Of a stretch of 58,843 nucleotides of DNA, positions 26,968 to 36,472 are shown one piece after another. The position numbers were made by a program, and so were the translations under genes. The stretch is taken from positions 1 through 58,843 of the forward strand of contig JAUSDY010000011.1 of NCBI GenBank assembly GCA_030650395.1. The letters are read 5' to 3'. Below the pieces are notes generated by a model. It saw only the letters and a program-made list of their open reading frames with translations. It was not told the origin of the DNA and made no database searches. Numbering within the stretch: the stretch's first letter is position 1; each line of letters opens with the position of its first letter. The stretch comes from Acidobacteriota bacterium. GTDB lineage: Bacteria > Acidobacteriota > Vicinamibacteria > Vicinamibacterales > UBA2999.

Positions 26968-29285
26968 GCCGCACCCCCGTCCCCTTTGCCCCCGATACGC
27001 TCGAAAGCATCCGCCGGGCGTTTCGCGTCGCGGCCGACCGCCGCCACGACCTGGTCAGCCTCGAGCACATGCTGCACGCGCTCAGCGAGGATCCGCAAGC
27101 GCGCGAGATCCTGGCGCGCTGCCGGATCGACCTGACGATCCTGCGGACCGATCTCGAAGAAGTGCTCGACCGCGCGTTCACGCCCGTGCCCGGCCGCAAG
27201 GCCGTCAAACCGGAATCAACGCTCGGCTTCGACCGCGTCGTCGAACGCGCCGTCGTGCATGCGGCCTCCTCCAGCGCGCAGCAAGTCGAGAGCGGCGCGC
27301 TGCTGGTGTTCCTGTTGCAGGAAGAGGAAAGCCACGCGGCCTACTTCCTCCGCAAGCAGGGACTCGATCGGCTGACGTTGCTGAAAGCGATTGCGCATGG
27401 CGGGCCGAAGGAAGGCACGGCGCCCGGCGCCCCCGACGGCGGTGAGTCCGGCGTGCGCGATCCGCTCGAAGCCTACGCGACGGATTTGATTGCGAAGGCC
27501 GCCAAGGGCGCGATCGATCCGCTGATCGGCCGGCAGCTCGAGCTCGAGCGAATGATCCAGGTGTTGGGGCGCCGCCGCAAGAACAACCCGTTGCTCGTCG
27601 GCGAGCCCGGGGTGGGAAAGACCGCGCTGGCCGAAGGCCTGGCGCTGCGGATTCATCACGGTGATGTGCCGGAGTCGTTGCGCGGCGCCAGGGTATTCGC
27701 CCTGGACATGGGCGCGTTGGTGGCCGGCACCCGCTACCGCGGCGATTTCGAAGAGCGCGTGAAGCAGGTGCTCGACGCGCTCGACAAACACGAGCACGCC
27801 ATCCTGTTCATCGACGAAATTCACACGCTGGTCGGCGCGGGATCGGCCTCGGGCGGCACGATGGACGCCGGCAACTTATTGAAGCCGGCCCTGGCGTCGG
27901 GCACCTTGCGCTGCATCGGCTCGACCACCTTCGCCGACGTGAAGCAGTCGTTCGACAAGGACCGCGCGCTCTCGCGCCGCTTCCAGAAGATCGAGGTGCT
28001 CGAGCCGTCGGAAGCTGAGACGATCGAAATCCTCAAGGGCCTGCGGACGGCATACGAGGATCACCACAAGGTGAAGTACTCGGACGAGGCGCTCGAGGCC
28101 GCGGTCTCGTTGTCAAATCGTCATTTGAAAGATCTGCACTTGCCCGACAAGGCAATCGATGTGATCGATGAGGCGGGATCGGCCGCGAAGCTGGCCGACA
28201 AACCTAAAGGTTTGTCGCCACCTGACGGCGTGGGGCCACCTGACGGCGTGGGGCCACCTGACGGCGTGGGGACAAACCTTCAGGTTTGTCCGGAAATCAG
28301 TGTCTCCGACATCGAGCGGGTCATAGCCAAGATGGCGCGCGTGCCGGTGCAGGCCGTGTCGAGCGACGACAAGGTGGCGCTGCGCAACATCGAGACCGAG
28401 CTGCGGGCCGTGATTTTCGGCCAGGACGCCGCGATCGACGAAGTCGCGTCGGCCATCAAGCTGTCGCGCTCCGGGTTGCGGGATCCGAAAAAGCCGATGG
28501 GCAGCTTCCTGTTCGCGGGCCCGACCGGCGTCGGCAAGACGGAGCTCGCGCGGCAGCTCGCGCGCGTGCTGAAAGTGGAATTCCTCCGCTTCGACATGTC
28601 GGAGTACATGGAGAAGCATGCGGTGTCGCGCCTCATCGGCGCTCCGCCGGGCTACGTCGGCTACGAAGAGGGCGGCTTATTGATCGACGCCGTGCGCAAG
28701 GCGCCGCATGCAGTGCTGCTGCTCGACGAGATCGAAAAAGCGCATCCTGACTTATTCGCGATCCTCTTGCAGGTGATGGACCACGCCACGCTGACCGACA
28801 CGCACGGACGGCAGGCCGACTTCAGGCACGTGATCCTGATCATGACGACCAACGCCGGCGCGCGCGATCTGTCGGGCCGCAGGCTCGGCTTCAGCGATTC
28901 CGCGCAGGGTAACAGCAAGGCGACCGGCGTGCTCGAGCGCGCGTTTTCGCCGGAGTTTCGTAACCGGCTCGACGCCACCGTGCACTTCCTGCCGCTCGGC
29001 ACCAGGGCAGTCGAGCTGGTCGTCGACAAGCACGTCGACGAGCTGCGCGCGCTGGTGGCGGCCCGGCGCATTGAGATCGTGCTGGAACCCGCCGCCCGCG
29101 CGTGGCTGTCGGAGAAGGGCTTCGACCGCGCGTTCGGCGCGCGGCCGATGGCGCGGCTGGTTGAGAAGAGCATCAAGAAGCCGCTGTCGGAGCTGCTGCT
29201 GTTCGGCGAGGTCAAGGACGGCGCCCGCGTCGTGGTCCGCCTGGAGGACGGCGCCCTGCGTCTCGCCGTCGACGGCGCCCCATAG
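26964..29285 (+). CDS. clpA: ClpA, ATP-dependent unfoldase subunit
   Basis: A 773-residue Clp ATPase. The Clp N domain spans about 1-150. AAA1 has Walker A GEPGVGKTALAEG and Walker B ILFIDEIHTLVG. AAA2 has Walker A GPTGVGKTELARQ and Walker B VLLLDEIEKAH. RLGF near 637 occupies the position of the ClpP-binding loop. It unfolds ClpS-delivered N-degron proteins into ClpP, which is not in this window. Oddity: residues 412-442 are an in-frame insert made by two type A palindromes around three 18-bp repeats ([19 protein letters not shown] and onward), placed in the variable loop between the first AAA small domain and AAA2. Confidence 0.93.
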   Translation: MSRTPVPFAPDTLESIRRAFRVAADRRHDLVSLEHMLHALSEDPQAREILARCRIDLTILRTDLEEVLDRAFTPVPGRKAVKPESTLGFDRVVERAVVHAASSSAQQVESGALLVFLLQEEESHAAYFLRKQGLDRLTLLKAIAHGGPKEGTAPGAPDGGESGVRDPLEAYATDLIAKAAKGAIDPLIGRQLELERMIQVLGRRRKNNPLLVGEPGVGKTALAEGLALRIHHGDVPESLRGARVFALDMGALVAGTRYRGDFEERVKQVLDALDKHEHAILFIDEIHTLVGAGSASGGTMDAGNLLKPALASGTLRCIGSTTFADVKQSFDKDRALSRRFQKIEVLEPSEAETIEILKGLRTAYEDHHKVKYSDEALEAAVSLSNRHLKDLHLPDKAIDVIDEAGSAAKLADKPKGLSPPDGVGPPDGVGPPDGVGTNLQVCPEISVSDIERVIAKMARVPVQAVSSDDKVALRNIETELRAVIFGQDAAIDEVASAIKLSRSGLRDPKKPMGSFLFAGPTGVGKTELARQLARVLKVEFLRFDMSEYMEKHAVSRLIGAPPGYVGYEEGGLLIDAVRKAPHAVLLLDEIEKAHPDLFAILLQVMDHATLTDTHGRQADFRHVILIMTTNAGARDLSGRRLGFSDSAQGNSKATGVLERAFSPEFRNRLDATVHFLPLGTRAVELVVDKHVDELRALVAARRIEIVLEPAARAWLSEKGFDRAFGARPMARLVEKSIKKPLSELLLFGEVKDGARVVVRLEDGALRLAVDGAP
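28197..28290. repeat. Two type A palindromes around three 18-bp repeats (copy 2, in clpA)
   Basis: GACAAACCTAAAGGTTTGTC (28197-28216), then three perfect units GCCACCTGACGGCGTGGG (28217-28234, 28235-28252, 28253-28270), then GACAAACCTTCAGGTTTGTC (28271-28290). It is in frame; the first palindrome again encodes DKPKGLSP. It is the only copy with a palindrome on both sides. Confidence 0.92.
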
Positions 29286-29291
29286 AGTGAC

Positions 29292-29316
29292 GGCACCCCA
29301 TAAAGGGGTGCCCTAC
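29292..29316. repeat. TAAAG-centred palindrome, type D, after clpA
   Basis: Arms GGCACCCC and GGGGTGCC surround ATAAA, followed by CTAC as in type B. It lies six bases after the clpA stop and could serve as its terminator. Confidence 0.7.
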
Positions 29317-29334
29317 AGGTAAAATAGCGCCGCT

Positions 29335-29538
29335 ATGGAGATTGCCCGGGAACGCTTCCTCGACGAGTCGCGCGCCTATCACCTCAGCATCGGCGTGCGC
29401 AGCTGCACGACGGAAGCGCACAGCCTGTTGTCGGCCCTTACCGCCGAGGAACGGGAACGGGTGAGCAACGCCATCGTGCAGGCCCTGAACGAAATCGAGC
29501 AGATCGTCCGGCCTCATATGGGCGCCAAGCCCAGATAG
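29335..29538 (+). CDS. Small hypothetical protein, 67 residues
   Basis: A short, soluble, helical and acidic protein (RERFLDESRAYHLSIGVRSC, TAEERERVSNAIVQALNEIE) with one Cys. I do not recognise a family. Spacing and codon use look like a real gene: ATG at 29335 after the AT-rich GGTAAAATAGC, and the next gene begins 67 bases after its stop. It could be cotranscribed with the BNR protein that follows. Confidence 0.5.
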   Translation: MEIARERFLDESRAYHLSIGVRSCTTEAHSLLSALTAEERERVSNAIVQALNEIEQIVRPHMGAKPR

Positions 29539-29605
29539 GATGGCGCGCGCATTCTTCGGCGTGGTACATTTCCCGCCCCTGTTCTGGTCTGAGGAGGACC
29601 CCGGC

Positions 29606-32600
29606 ATGTTGCGAAAGTCTGTTTTGTTTGTCACGTTAGCCACCTTGATGACGACGGCCGTGAGCGGCCAGGCCCCGCAGAGAACACCGCCGGCAGCCAC
29701 AGCAGCCGCCGATCAGTTCCCGGGTCTCGTGTTCCGCAACATCGGCCCCGCCACAATGGGTGGGCGCGTCGACGACCTGGCCGTGCTCGAGTCGAACCCC
29801 GCGGTGTTCTACGTCGGGACGGCGACCGGCGGCTTGTGGAAGACGGTCAACAACGGCACGACCTGGACCGTGCTCTTCGATGACATCGAAGATGCCGTCT
29901 CGATCGGCGACATCGCGATCAACCCGAACGACGCCAACACGGTCTGGGTCGGCAGCGGCGAGAACAACAATCGCCAGAGCGGGTCGTGGGGCAACGGCAT
30001 CTATAAGTCCACCGACGGCGGCGTGACCTGGAAGCACATGGGCCTCGCCACCTCGAAGCACATCGCCCGCATCGTGGTCGATCCGGTGGATCACGACGTC
30101 GTGTATGTCGCGGCGCTTGGCAGCGTGTGGGGCCGTGGCGGCGAGCGCGGTGTCTACAAGACCACCGATGGCGGCCTGACCTGGGCGCGCGTGCTTCACG
30201 TCGATGACGATACCGGCGCCACCGAGCTGGTGATGGATCCGCAGAACAACAAGGTCATGTACGCGGCGACCTACCAGCGCCGCCGCGCCACGTGGGGCTT
30301 CAACGGCGGCGGGCCCGGCAGTGCCATGTGGAAGTCGAGCGACGCGGGTCGCACCTGGACCAGGCTCACGCAGGGTGTGCCGGCCGGTCCGCTCGGCCGC
30401 ATCGGCATGGACGTGTATCGCGCCAACCCCAACATCGTCTACGCGCGCATCGAGCACGACACCGAGAGCGGCACCTATCGATCCGACGACGCCGGCTTGT
30501 CGTGGCGGAAGATGTCGAGCACCAATCCGCGCCCGATGTACTTCAGCCAGATCCGCATCGATCCGACCAGCGACGCCCGCATCTACGTGCTTGGCGTGCA
30601 GCTCCACATCTCCGACGACGGCGGCAAGACGTTCATCGACAACGGCGCCATGCATTCGGATCACCACGCCATGTGGATCAATCCCGCGAACCCGAACCAC
30701 ATTCTCGACGGCAACGACGGCGGCATCGGCGTCAGCTACGACAGGGGCAAGAACTGGGAAGGCATCTACAACATGGACCTCGGGCAGTTCTACCACGTCA
30801 CCTACGACATGGAGACGCCCTACAACGTCTACGGCGGCCTGCAGGACAACTACACCTGGGGCGGGCCGAGCGCCGTCCGCAGCCGGCAGGGCATCCCCAA
30901 CGATCAGTGGTTCTCGATCCATGGCGGCGACGGCTTCGAGGCGCAGGTCGACCCGAAGAATCCACGGACGATTTACGCCGAGTCGCAGGACGGCAACATC
31001 TCGCGTGTCGATCGCCTGACGAACGAGCGGAAGTCGATCCGTCCGCTCCCGGCCAAGGGCGAGCCGCCGCTGCGCTGGAACTGGAACACGCCGATCCTGA
31101 TCTCGCCGCACGACTCGAACACCATCTACGTGGGCGCGAACAAGGTCTTCAAGTCCGCCGATCGCGGGCAGAGCTGGACGGCCATCAGCCCCGACCTCAC
31201 GGAAGCCACCGATCGCGAAGGCTTGTCGTTAATGGGCGCGGCGGCGAAAGACATCAAGATCGCCAAGAACGACGGCGTGCAGTCGTACGGCAACATCGTC
31301 CAGCTCGTCGAATCGCCGAAGCAGCCGGGCGTGTTGTACGCCGGCACCGACGACGGCCAGGTGCATATGACGAAGGACGGCAGGACCTGGACCAACATCA
31401 CGAGCAAGTTTCCGAACGTGCCGAAGAATGCCTACGTCTCGCGGCTGTCGGCTTCCGCTCACGAAGTGAATGTCGTGTATGCGAGCTTCGACAACCACCG
31501 TGCCGACGACATGGGCACCTACGTCTACGCCAGCGTCGACGGCGGCAACAACTTCCGATCGATCGGTGAAGGCATTCCCAAGGGCCACACCGTGACCGCG
31601 ATGACCGAGGATCCGAAGAACCCCAACGTCCTCTACTCGGGCACGGAGTTCGGCTTGTTCGTGAGTCCCGATCGCGGCGGCAAGTGGATCCGGATCAAGT
31701 CCAACCTGCCGACCGTGCCGATCCACGAGATCGTGTTCCACCCGCGCGACAACGACATGATTGTCGCGACCCACGGCCGCAGCATCTGGATCCTGGATGA
31801 TGCGACGCCGCTGCAGCAGGCGGCCGAGGCGATGAAAGCCGACGCCTACCTGTTCGAGATGCGCGGCGCCATGCAGTTCAACCCGGCCAACGATCGCGGC
31901 TTCGTCACCGACAAGCCGTTCTTCGGGAAGAACCCGACCTACGGCGCGCCGATCAGCTATTACCTCTCGAAGCCGCAGACCAACGTGGCGCTTCGCATCC
32001 GCGACGCGGCCGGAACGCAGGTCCGCGAGATCATCGGCAACGACTTGCGCGACGCTCGCGGTGCGGGCGTCAACCGCGTCTACTGGGATCTGCGTCACCA
32101 GCCGCTCACGCCATTGGCGGGGCAGCCGCAAGGCGGTGGCGGCGGGGGCGGCGGCTTCGGTGGCGGCGGCAACAACGGTCCCAATGTGATGCCAGGTGAC
32201 TATCGCGTGACGCTCGTCGTTGACGGCAAGGACGTGGTGACCAAGACGGTCCGCGTCAACGGCGACAAGGACATGCCAATGACCGATGCGGAGCGCAAGA
32301 CCTGGCACGACACCGGGCTGGGCTTGCACGAGCTGCAGCGGGTCGCCAACGCGGCGGCTGAAGCGGTGACGACGCTCGGCACGCAGGTCACGGCAGCAGA
32401 AGCCATGATCAAGACGGCCGCGAATGTTCCGCCGGCGGCGAAGACCTCGCTCGCCGACATCAACACCAAGCTGACCGATCTGCGGCGCCGGCTCGGCGTC
32501 GGCCAGGGCCAGGGCGGCGGCGGTGGTGGTGGCGGATTTGGCGGCCAGCAGGGCAACGTGCGCGGCCAGGTCGGCCAGGTCAAGGGGCAGATCATGGGAT

Positions 32601-32785
32601 CGACCTCGACGCCCACCGCGCAGCAGGTTCGCGCCGCAGCGGAAGCGCGCGAAGACATGATGAAGCTCGTCACCGACACCAACGACCTGATCGCGGCCGT
32701 CCCCGCGCTCTACGACGCGCTCGGCGCGTCGGGCGCGAAGCCGGCGGCGCTCAAACCCGTGGGTCCGCTGCCCGCGCCGCGATAA
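29606..32785 (+). CDS. Secreted sortilin/VPS10-like BNR-repeat protein
   Basis: A 1059-residue exported protein. ATG 29606 follows GAGGAGGA and opens a signal peptide ending AVSGQA. About 40-780 holds many BNR/Asp-box repeats (YKSTDGGVTWKHMG, YKTTDGGLTWARV, WKSSDAGRTWTRL), the ten-bladed propeller of sortilin-type and glycosyl-hydrolase-like proteins. A beta-sandwich region (about 850-920) and a Gly-rich linker (GGGGGGGGFGGGG) precede a helical tail. Such proteins are abundant in Acidobacteriota. Catalytic activity is unproven, and I see no diagnostic active site. It lies just upstream of a broken hybrid kinase gene. Confidence 0.85.
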   Translation: MLRKSVLFVTLATLMTTAVSGQAPQRTPPAATAAADQFPGLVFRNIGPATMGGRVDDLAVLESNPAVFYVGTATGGLWKTVNNGTTWTVLFDDIEDAVSIGDIAINPNDANTVWVGSGENNNRQSGSWGNGIYKSTDGGVTWKHMGLATSKHIARIVVDPVDHDVVYVAALGSVWGRGGERGVYKTTDGGLTWARVLHVDDDTGATELVMDPQNNKVMYAATYQRRRATWGFNGGGPGSAMWKSSDAGRTWTRLTQGVPAGPLGRIGMDVYRANPNIVYARIEHDTESGTYRSDDAGLSWRKMSSTNPRPMYFSQIRIDPTSDARIYVLGVQLHISDDGGKTFIDNGAMHSDHHAMWINPANPNHILDGNDGGIGVSYDRGKNWEGIYNMDLGQFYHVTYDMETPYNVYGGLQDNYTWGGPSAVRSRQGIPNDQWFSIHGGDGFEAQVDPKNPRTIYAESQDGNISRVDRLTNERKSIRPLPAKGEPPLRWNWNTPILISPHDSNTIYVGANKVFKSADRGQSWTAISPDLTEATDREGLSLMGAAAKDIKIAKNDGVQSYGNIVQLVESPKQPGVLYAGTDDGQVHMTKDGRTWTNITSKFPNVPKNAYVSRLSASAHEVNVVYASFDNHRADDMGTYVYASVDGGNNFRSIGEGIPKGHTVTAMTEDPKNPNVLYSGTEFGLFVSPDRGGKWIRIKSNLPTVPIHEIVFHPRDNDMIVATHGRSIWILDDATPLQQAAEAMKADAYLFEMRGAMQFNPANDRGFVTDKPFFGKNPTYGAPISYYLSKPQTNVALRIRDAAGTQVREIIGNDLRDARGAGVNRVYWDLRHQPLTPLAGQPQGGGGGGGGFGGGGNNGPNVMPGDYRVTLVVDGKDVVTKTVRVNGDKDMPMTDAERKTWHDTGLGLHELQRVANAAAEAVTTLGTQVTAAEAMIKTAANVPPAAKTSLADINTKLTDLRRRLGVGQGQGGGGGGGGFGGQQGNVRGQVGQVKGQIMGSTSTPTAQQVRAAAEAREDMMKLVTDTNDLIAAVPALYDALGASGAKPAALKPVGPLPAPR

Positions 32786-32789
32786 AAGA

Positions 32790-32850
32790 GACCACGAAAT
32801 AGCTTTCGTGACCTTCGTGGTGCTCTTCGTGGGCTTCGTGGTGTCCTGCG
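32790..32850. repeat. CTTCGTGG word repeat with a short inverted arm
   Basis: ACCACGAAA (32791-32799) is followed by TTCGTG words in loose 9-base phase (about 32804-32842), forming a hairpin between the BNR gene stop and the broken kinase. It has the same general build as the heptamer hairpins. Confidence 0.5.
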
Positions 32851-34129
<1,279 letters not shown>

Positions 34130-34135
34130 GCTGAG

Positions 34136-35251
34136 CTATCGCTTGAGCGTGACCTTCTGCGCACGCCAGTTCCACACCTCGCCCACCCAGAGATCGTTTT
34201 CCGTCCGGCAATCGATGGCGTTCACCATGCCAAACTCTTTTGGCAGCTTGCCCGCCTTGCCGAACTGTCCGACCACCTGACCGCTCAACTGCACTTTGTA
34301 AATCTGGCCGCCGTCCATGCTTTCCGGATCGTTCGAGTTCGAGCTGTAGAGAAACTGCGTAGCGCCTGCGGAGATGCAAATTGCCTGCGGAGTCCCGATG
34401 TTGGCGATCTGGGACTTGAACGTCCCTTCGCCATCGAACACCTGGACGCGCTTGTTCCCCGCGTCGGCGACGTAGATATTGCCGGACGCATCGCTGGCAA
34501 TCCCGCGAATCTGGTTGAACTGGCCTGGTCCCGAACCGGTATGGCCCCAGGTCTTGACGAAATTGCCGTCCTTGTTGAACTTCGCGATGCGGCTATTCGC
34601 CCCGAACCCGTCGGCGATGTAAATGTTGCCGGCGCGATCCCACGTCACGTCTGACGGCCGGTTGAAGTTGTCGCCATTGATCCCGGATCCGGCCGGGCGC
34701 CCGGTGTTGCCCCCGCCGCCACCACCACCACCACCACCACCAGCGGGTGCAGGTCCTCGAGTCGCGACAAACGCCGCGTCGGCGGCCGTCGCCGACACGC
34801 CAGGGCCGGGCCGCAGCGTGATGTTCTCGGGCTTCCGGCCGAGCACCATCTGGAATCGCCCGTCGGCGTCGAACTTGACGACCTGGTTCGAGCCGGCGTC
34901 AACGATCCAGATGTTGTCCTGAGGATCGACCCGGACCTGCTGCGCGAAATTGACGGCGTAGACGCCCTGTCCGATCTCTTTCACGAACTTGCCGCTCGGA
35001 TCGAATTGAAACAGCCGTGAGCCGCCGTGGTAGAACGTGCGCTCGTCGCCGAGCGTGGCTACCGCGTGACCGGTGCGCGCGTAGATGAAGACGTGGCCCC
35101 GTGAATTCGTTGCGACCCCGGCAACTTCACCGTAGGAGGGCAGCGAGATGATGTCGGCGACCGCGTCGTAGTTGATCTGCGGCACCGACTGGGCGGCCAG
35201 CGCAGTGCCCAGGACGGTTGCGCAGGCGACAAGGAGAAGAGTGCGCTTCAT
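34136..35251 (-). CDS. Secreted NHL-repeat beta-propeller protein
   Basis: A 371-residue exported protein. ATG 35251 follows GGGAGAA and opens a signal peptide ending GTALAAQ. NHL blades include GVATNSRGHVFIYARTGH, QQVRVDPQDNIWIVDAG, SDVTWDRAGNIYIADGFG and GIASDASGNIYVADAGN, each with a Lys/Phe-x-Phe-Asp return (VVKFDADGRFQ). A run of Gly (about 200-212) interrupts the propeller. The closing VWNWRAQKVTLKR resembles the end of its upstream neighbour. It forms an operon-like pair with the gene at 35262. The ligand is unknown; NHL folds also occur in peptidylamidoglycolate lyases, but no metal site is obvious here. Confidence 0.82.
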   Translation of the reverse strand: MKRTLLLVACATVLGTALAAQSVPQINYDAVADIISLPSYGEVAGVATNSRGHVFIYARTGHAVATLGDERTFYHGGSRLFQFDPSGKFVKEIGQGVYAVNFAQQVRVDPQDNIWIVDAGSNQVVKFDADGRFQMVLGRKPENITLRPGPGVSATAADAAFVATRGPAPAGGGGGGGGGGGNTGRPAGSGINGDNFNRPSDVTWDRAGNIYIADGFGANSRIAKFNKDGNFVKTWGHTGSGPGQFNQIRGIASDASGNIYVADAGNKRVQVFDGEGTFKSQIANIGTPQAICISAGATQFLYSSNSNDPESMDGGQIYKVQLSGQVVGQFGKAGKLPKEFGMVNAIDCRTENDLWVGEVWNWRAQKVTLKR

Positions 35252-35261
35252 GATGTTCTCC

Positions 35262-36317
35262 CTATCGCTGTGCCGAGGTCTTGGCCGTCTGTGGGCGCAG
35301 GATGATCTTCTGCACGCGCCACGCGGTGATTTCAGACACGTACATTTCGTCGGGGTTGCGGCAGTCCATCTGATGCACGCTGCTGAACTCCTTGAAGCCA
35401 TGTCCCGCCTTTCCGAATCGGCCGAGCACGGTGCCGTCGAGCTCCATCTTGTAAATCTCTCCGGTGATCGGCGCCTGGTCGAAGTTGTTGCCGGTCGGGA
35501 ACGAGTTGGAGCTGTACAGGTATTGGTGCGGCCCCGCTGAAATGCACACCGCCCAGGGCGCGCCGACGTGGTCGTAGACCGCCTTCTGGTTCAGATCGTT
35601 GTCGAGCACGACGATGCGGCGGTTGCCGCGATCGGCGACATACACCATCCCCTTTGCGTCAACCGAAATCGCGTGGGGCGTGCTGAACTGCAGCGGCCCG
35701 TCGCCGCGAGTGCCGACCGCCTTGACGTAGCGGCCGTTCTTGTCGAACTTCACGACGCGCGAGTCGCCGTAGCCGTCCGACACGAAAATGTTACCCCGCG
35801 GGTCCCAGCCGATGTCGGTTTGCCTGTGGAACGTGTACGGCCGGTTGGTGCCGGCGTACTGCCCGCCGCCCGGCGTCAGCGTCAGCTGATCGAGCGGGTC
35901 GGGACGCTTGCCGAGCACCATCAGGAGCTTGCCGTCTGGGCTGAACTTCTGAATCACGTTGGTGCCTTCATCGACCGCCCAGATGTTGTCGTCCGTGTCC
36001 ACGCGTACCGCATGCGCGAAGGAGAAGCCGTAACTGCCGGCGCCAAACTCCTTGACGAACGCGCCGTTCTGGTCGAATTCAAACAGGCGCGTCTCGCCGC
36101 TGCGCACGTAGACGAACACGTGCCCCTTCGAATTGGTGGCGACGCCCGTGCCTTCACCCATGTAGAGACCGGTCGGCAGCTTGAAAAAATTGGGAACCGA
36201 GTCGAACGGTATCTCCGGCGCGGTGGCCTTTGCTTTCGCGGGTCCCGGGACGGGCTGGGCGACCGCGGGCCCGGCGATGATGAGAAGACCGACGACTAGC
36301 AGGATTCGGGTGCGCAT
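35262..36317 (-). CDS. Secreted NHL-repeat beta-propeller protein
   Basis: A 351-residue paralogue of the gene just downstream (34136-35251), with the same order of blades (GVATNSKGHVFVYVRSGE, HAVRVDTDDNIWAVDEGTN, TDIGWDPRGNIFVSDGYG, HAISVDAKGMVYVADRGN) and the same closing ITAWRVQKIILRPQ. ATG 36317 follows AAGGAGAG and opens a signal peptide ending GPAVAQ. The gap to the next gene is 10 bp, so both are surely on one transcript. They probably arose by tandem duplication. Confidence 0.82.
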   Translation of the reverse strand: MRTRILLVVGLLIIAGPAVAQPVPGPAKAKATAPEIPFDSVPNFFKLPTGLYMGEGTGVATNSKGHVFVYVRSGETRLFEFDQNGAFVKEFGAGSYGFSFAHAVRVDTDDNIWAVDEGTNVIQKFSPDGKLLMVLGKRPDPLDQLTLTPGGGQYAGTNRPYTFHRQTDIGWDPRGNIFVSDGYGDSRVVKFDKNGRYVKAVGTRGDGPLQFSTPHAISVDAKGMVYVADRGNRRIVVLDNDLNQKAVYDHVGAPWAVCISAGPHQYLYSSNSFPTGNNFDQAPITGEIYKMELDGTVLGRFGKAGHGFKEFSSVHQMDCRNPDEMYVSEITAWRVQKIILRPQTAKTSAQR

Positions 36318-36472
36318 CGTGACTCTCCTTCTGACGGATGCGCAGATTGTATCTATGGCATCCGGGCCGCTAGACAATTCGGCGACAAACTCTAGACATC
36401 CTTTGACACCGGGGCTCGCAGGTTGGCGATACGCTCGCGCGAGTTCAACTCGTTTTGAGAAGAGGGGTTCCC

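Noticed and set aside
32110-32180. Gly-rich tracts (also 32515-32545 and 34700-34745) as inserted elements
   Set aside because: They are simple GGC/GGT codon runs in linkers of secreted proteins, with no palindrome and no shared flanks.
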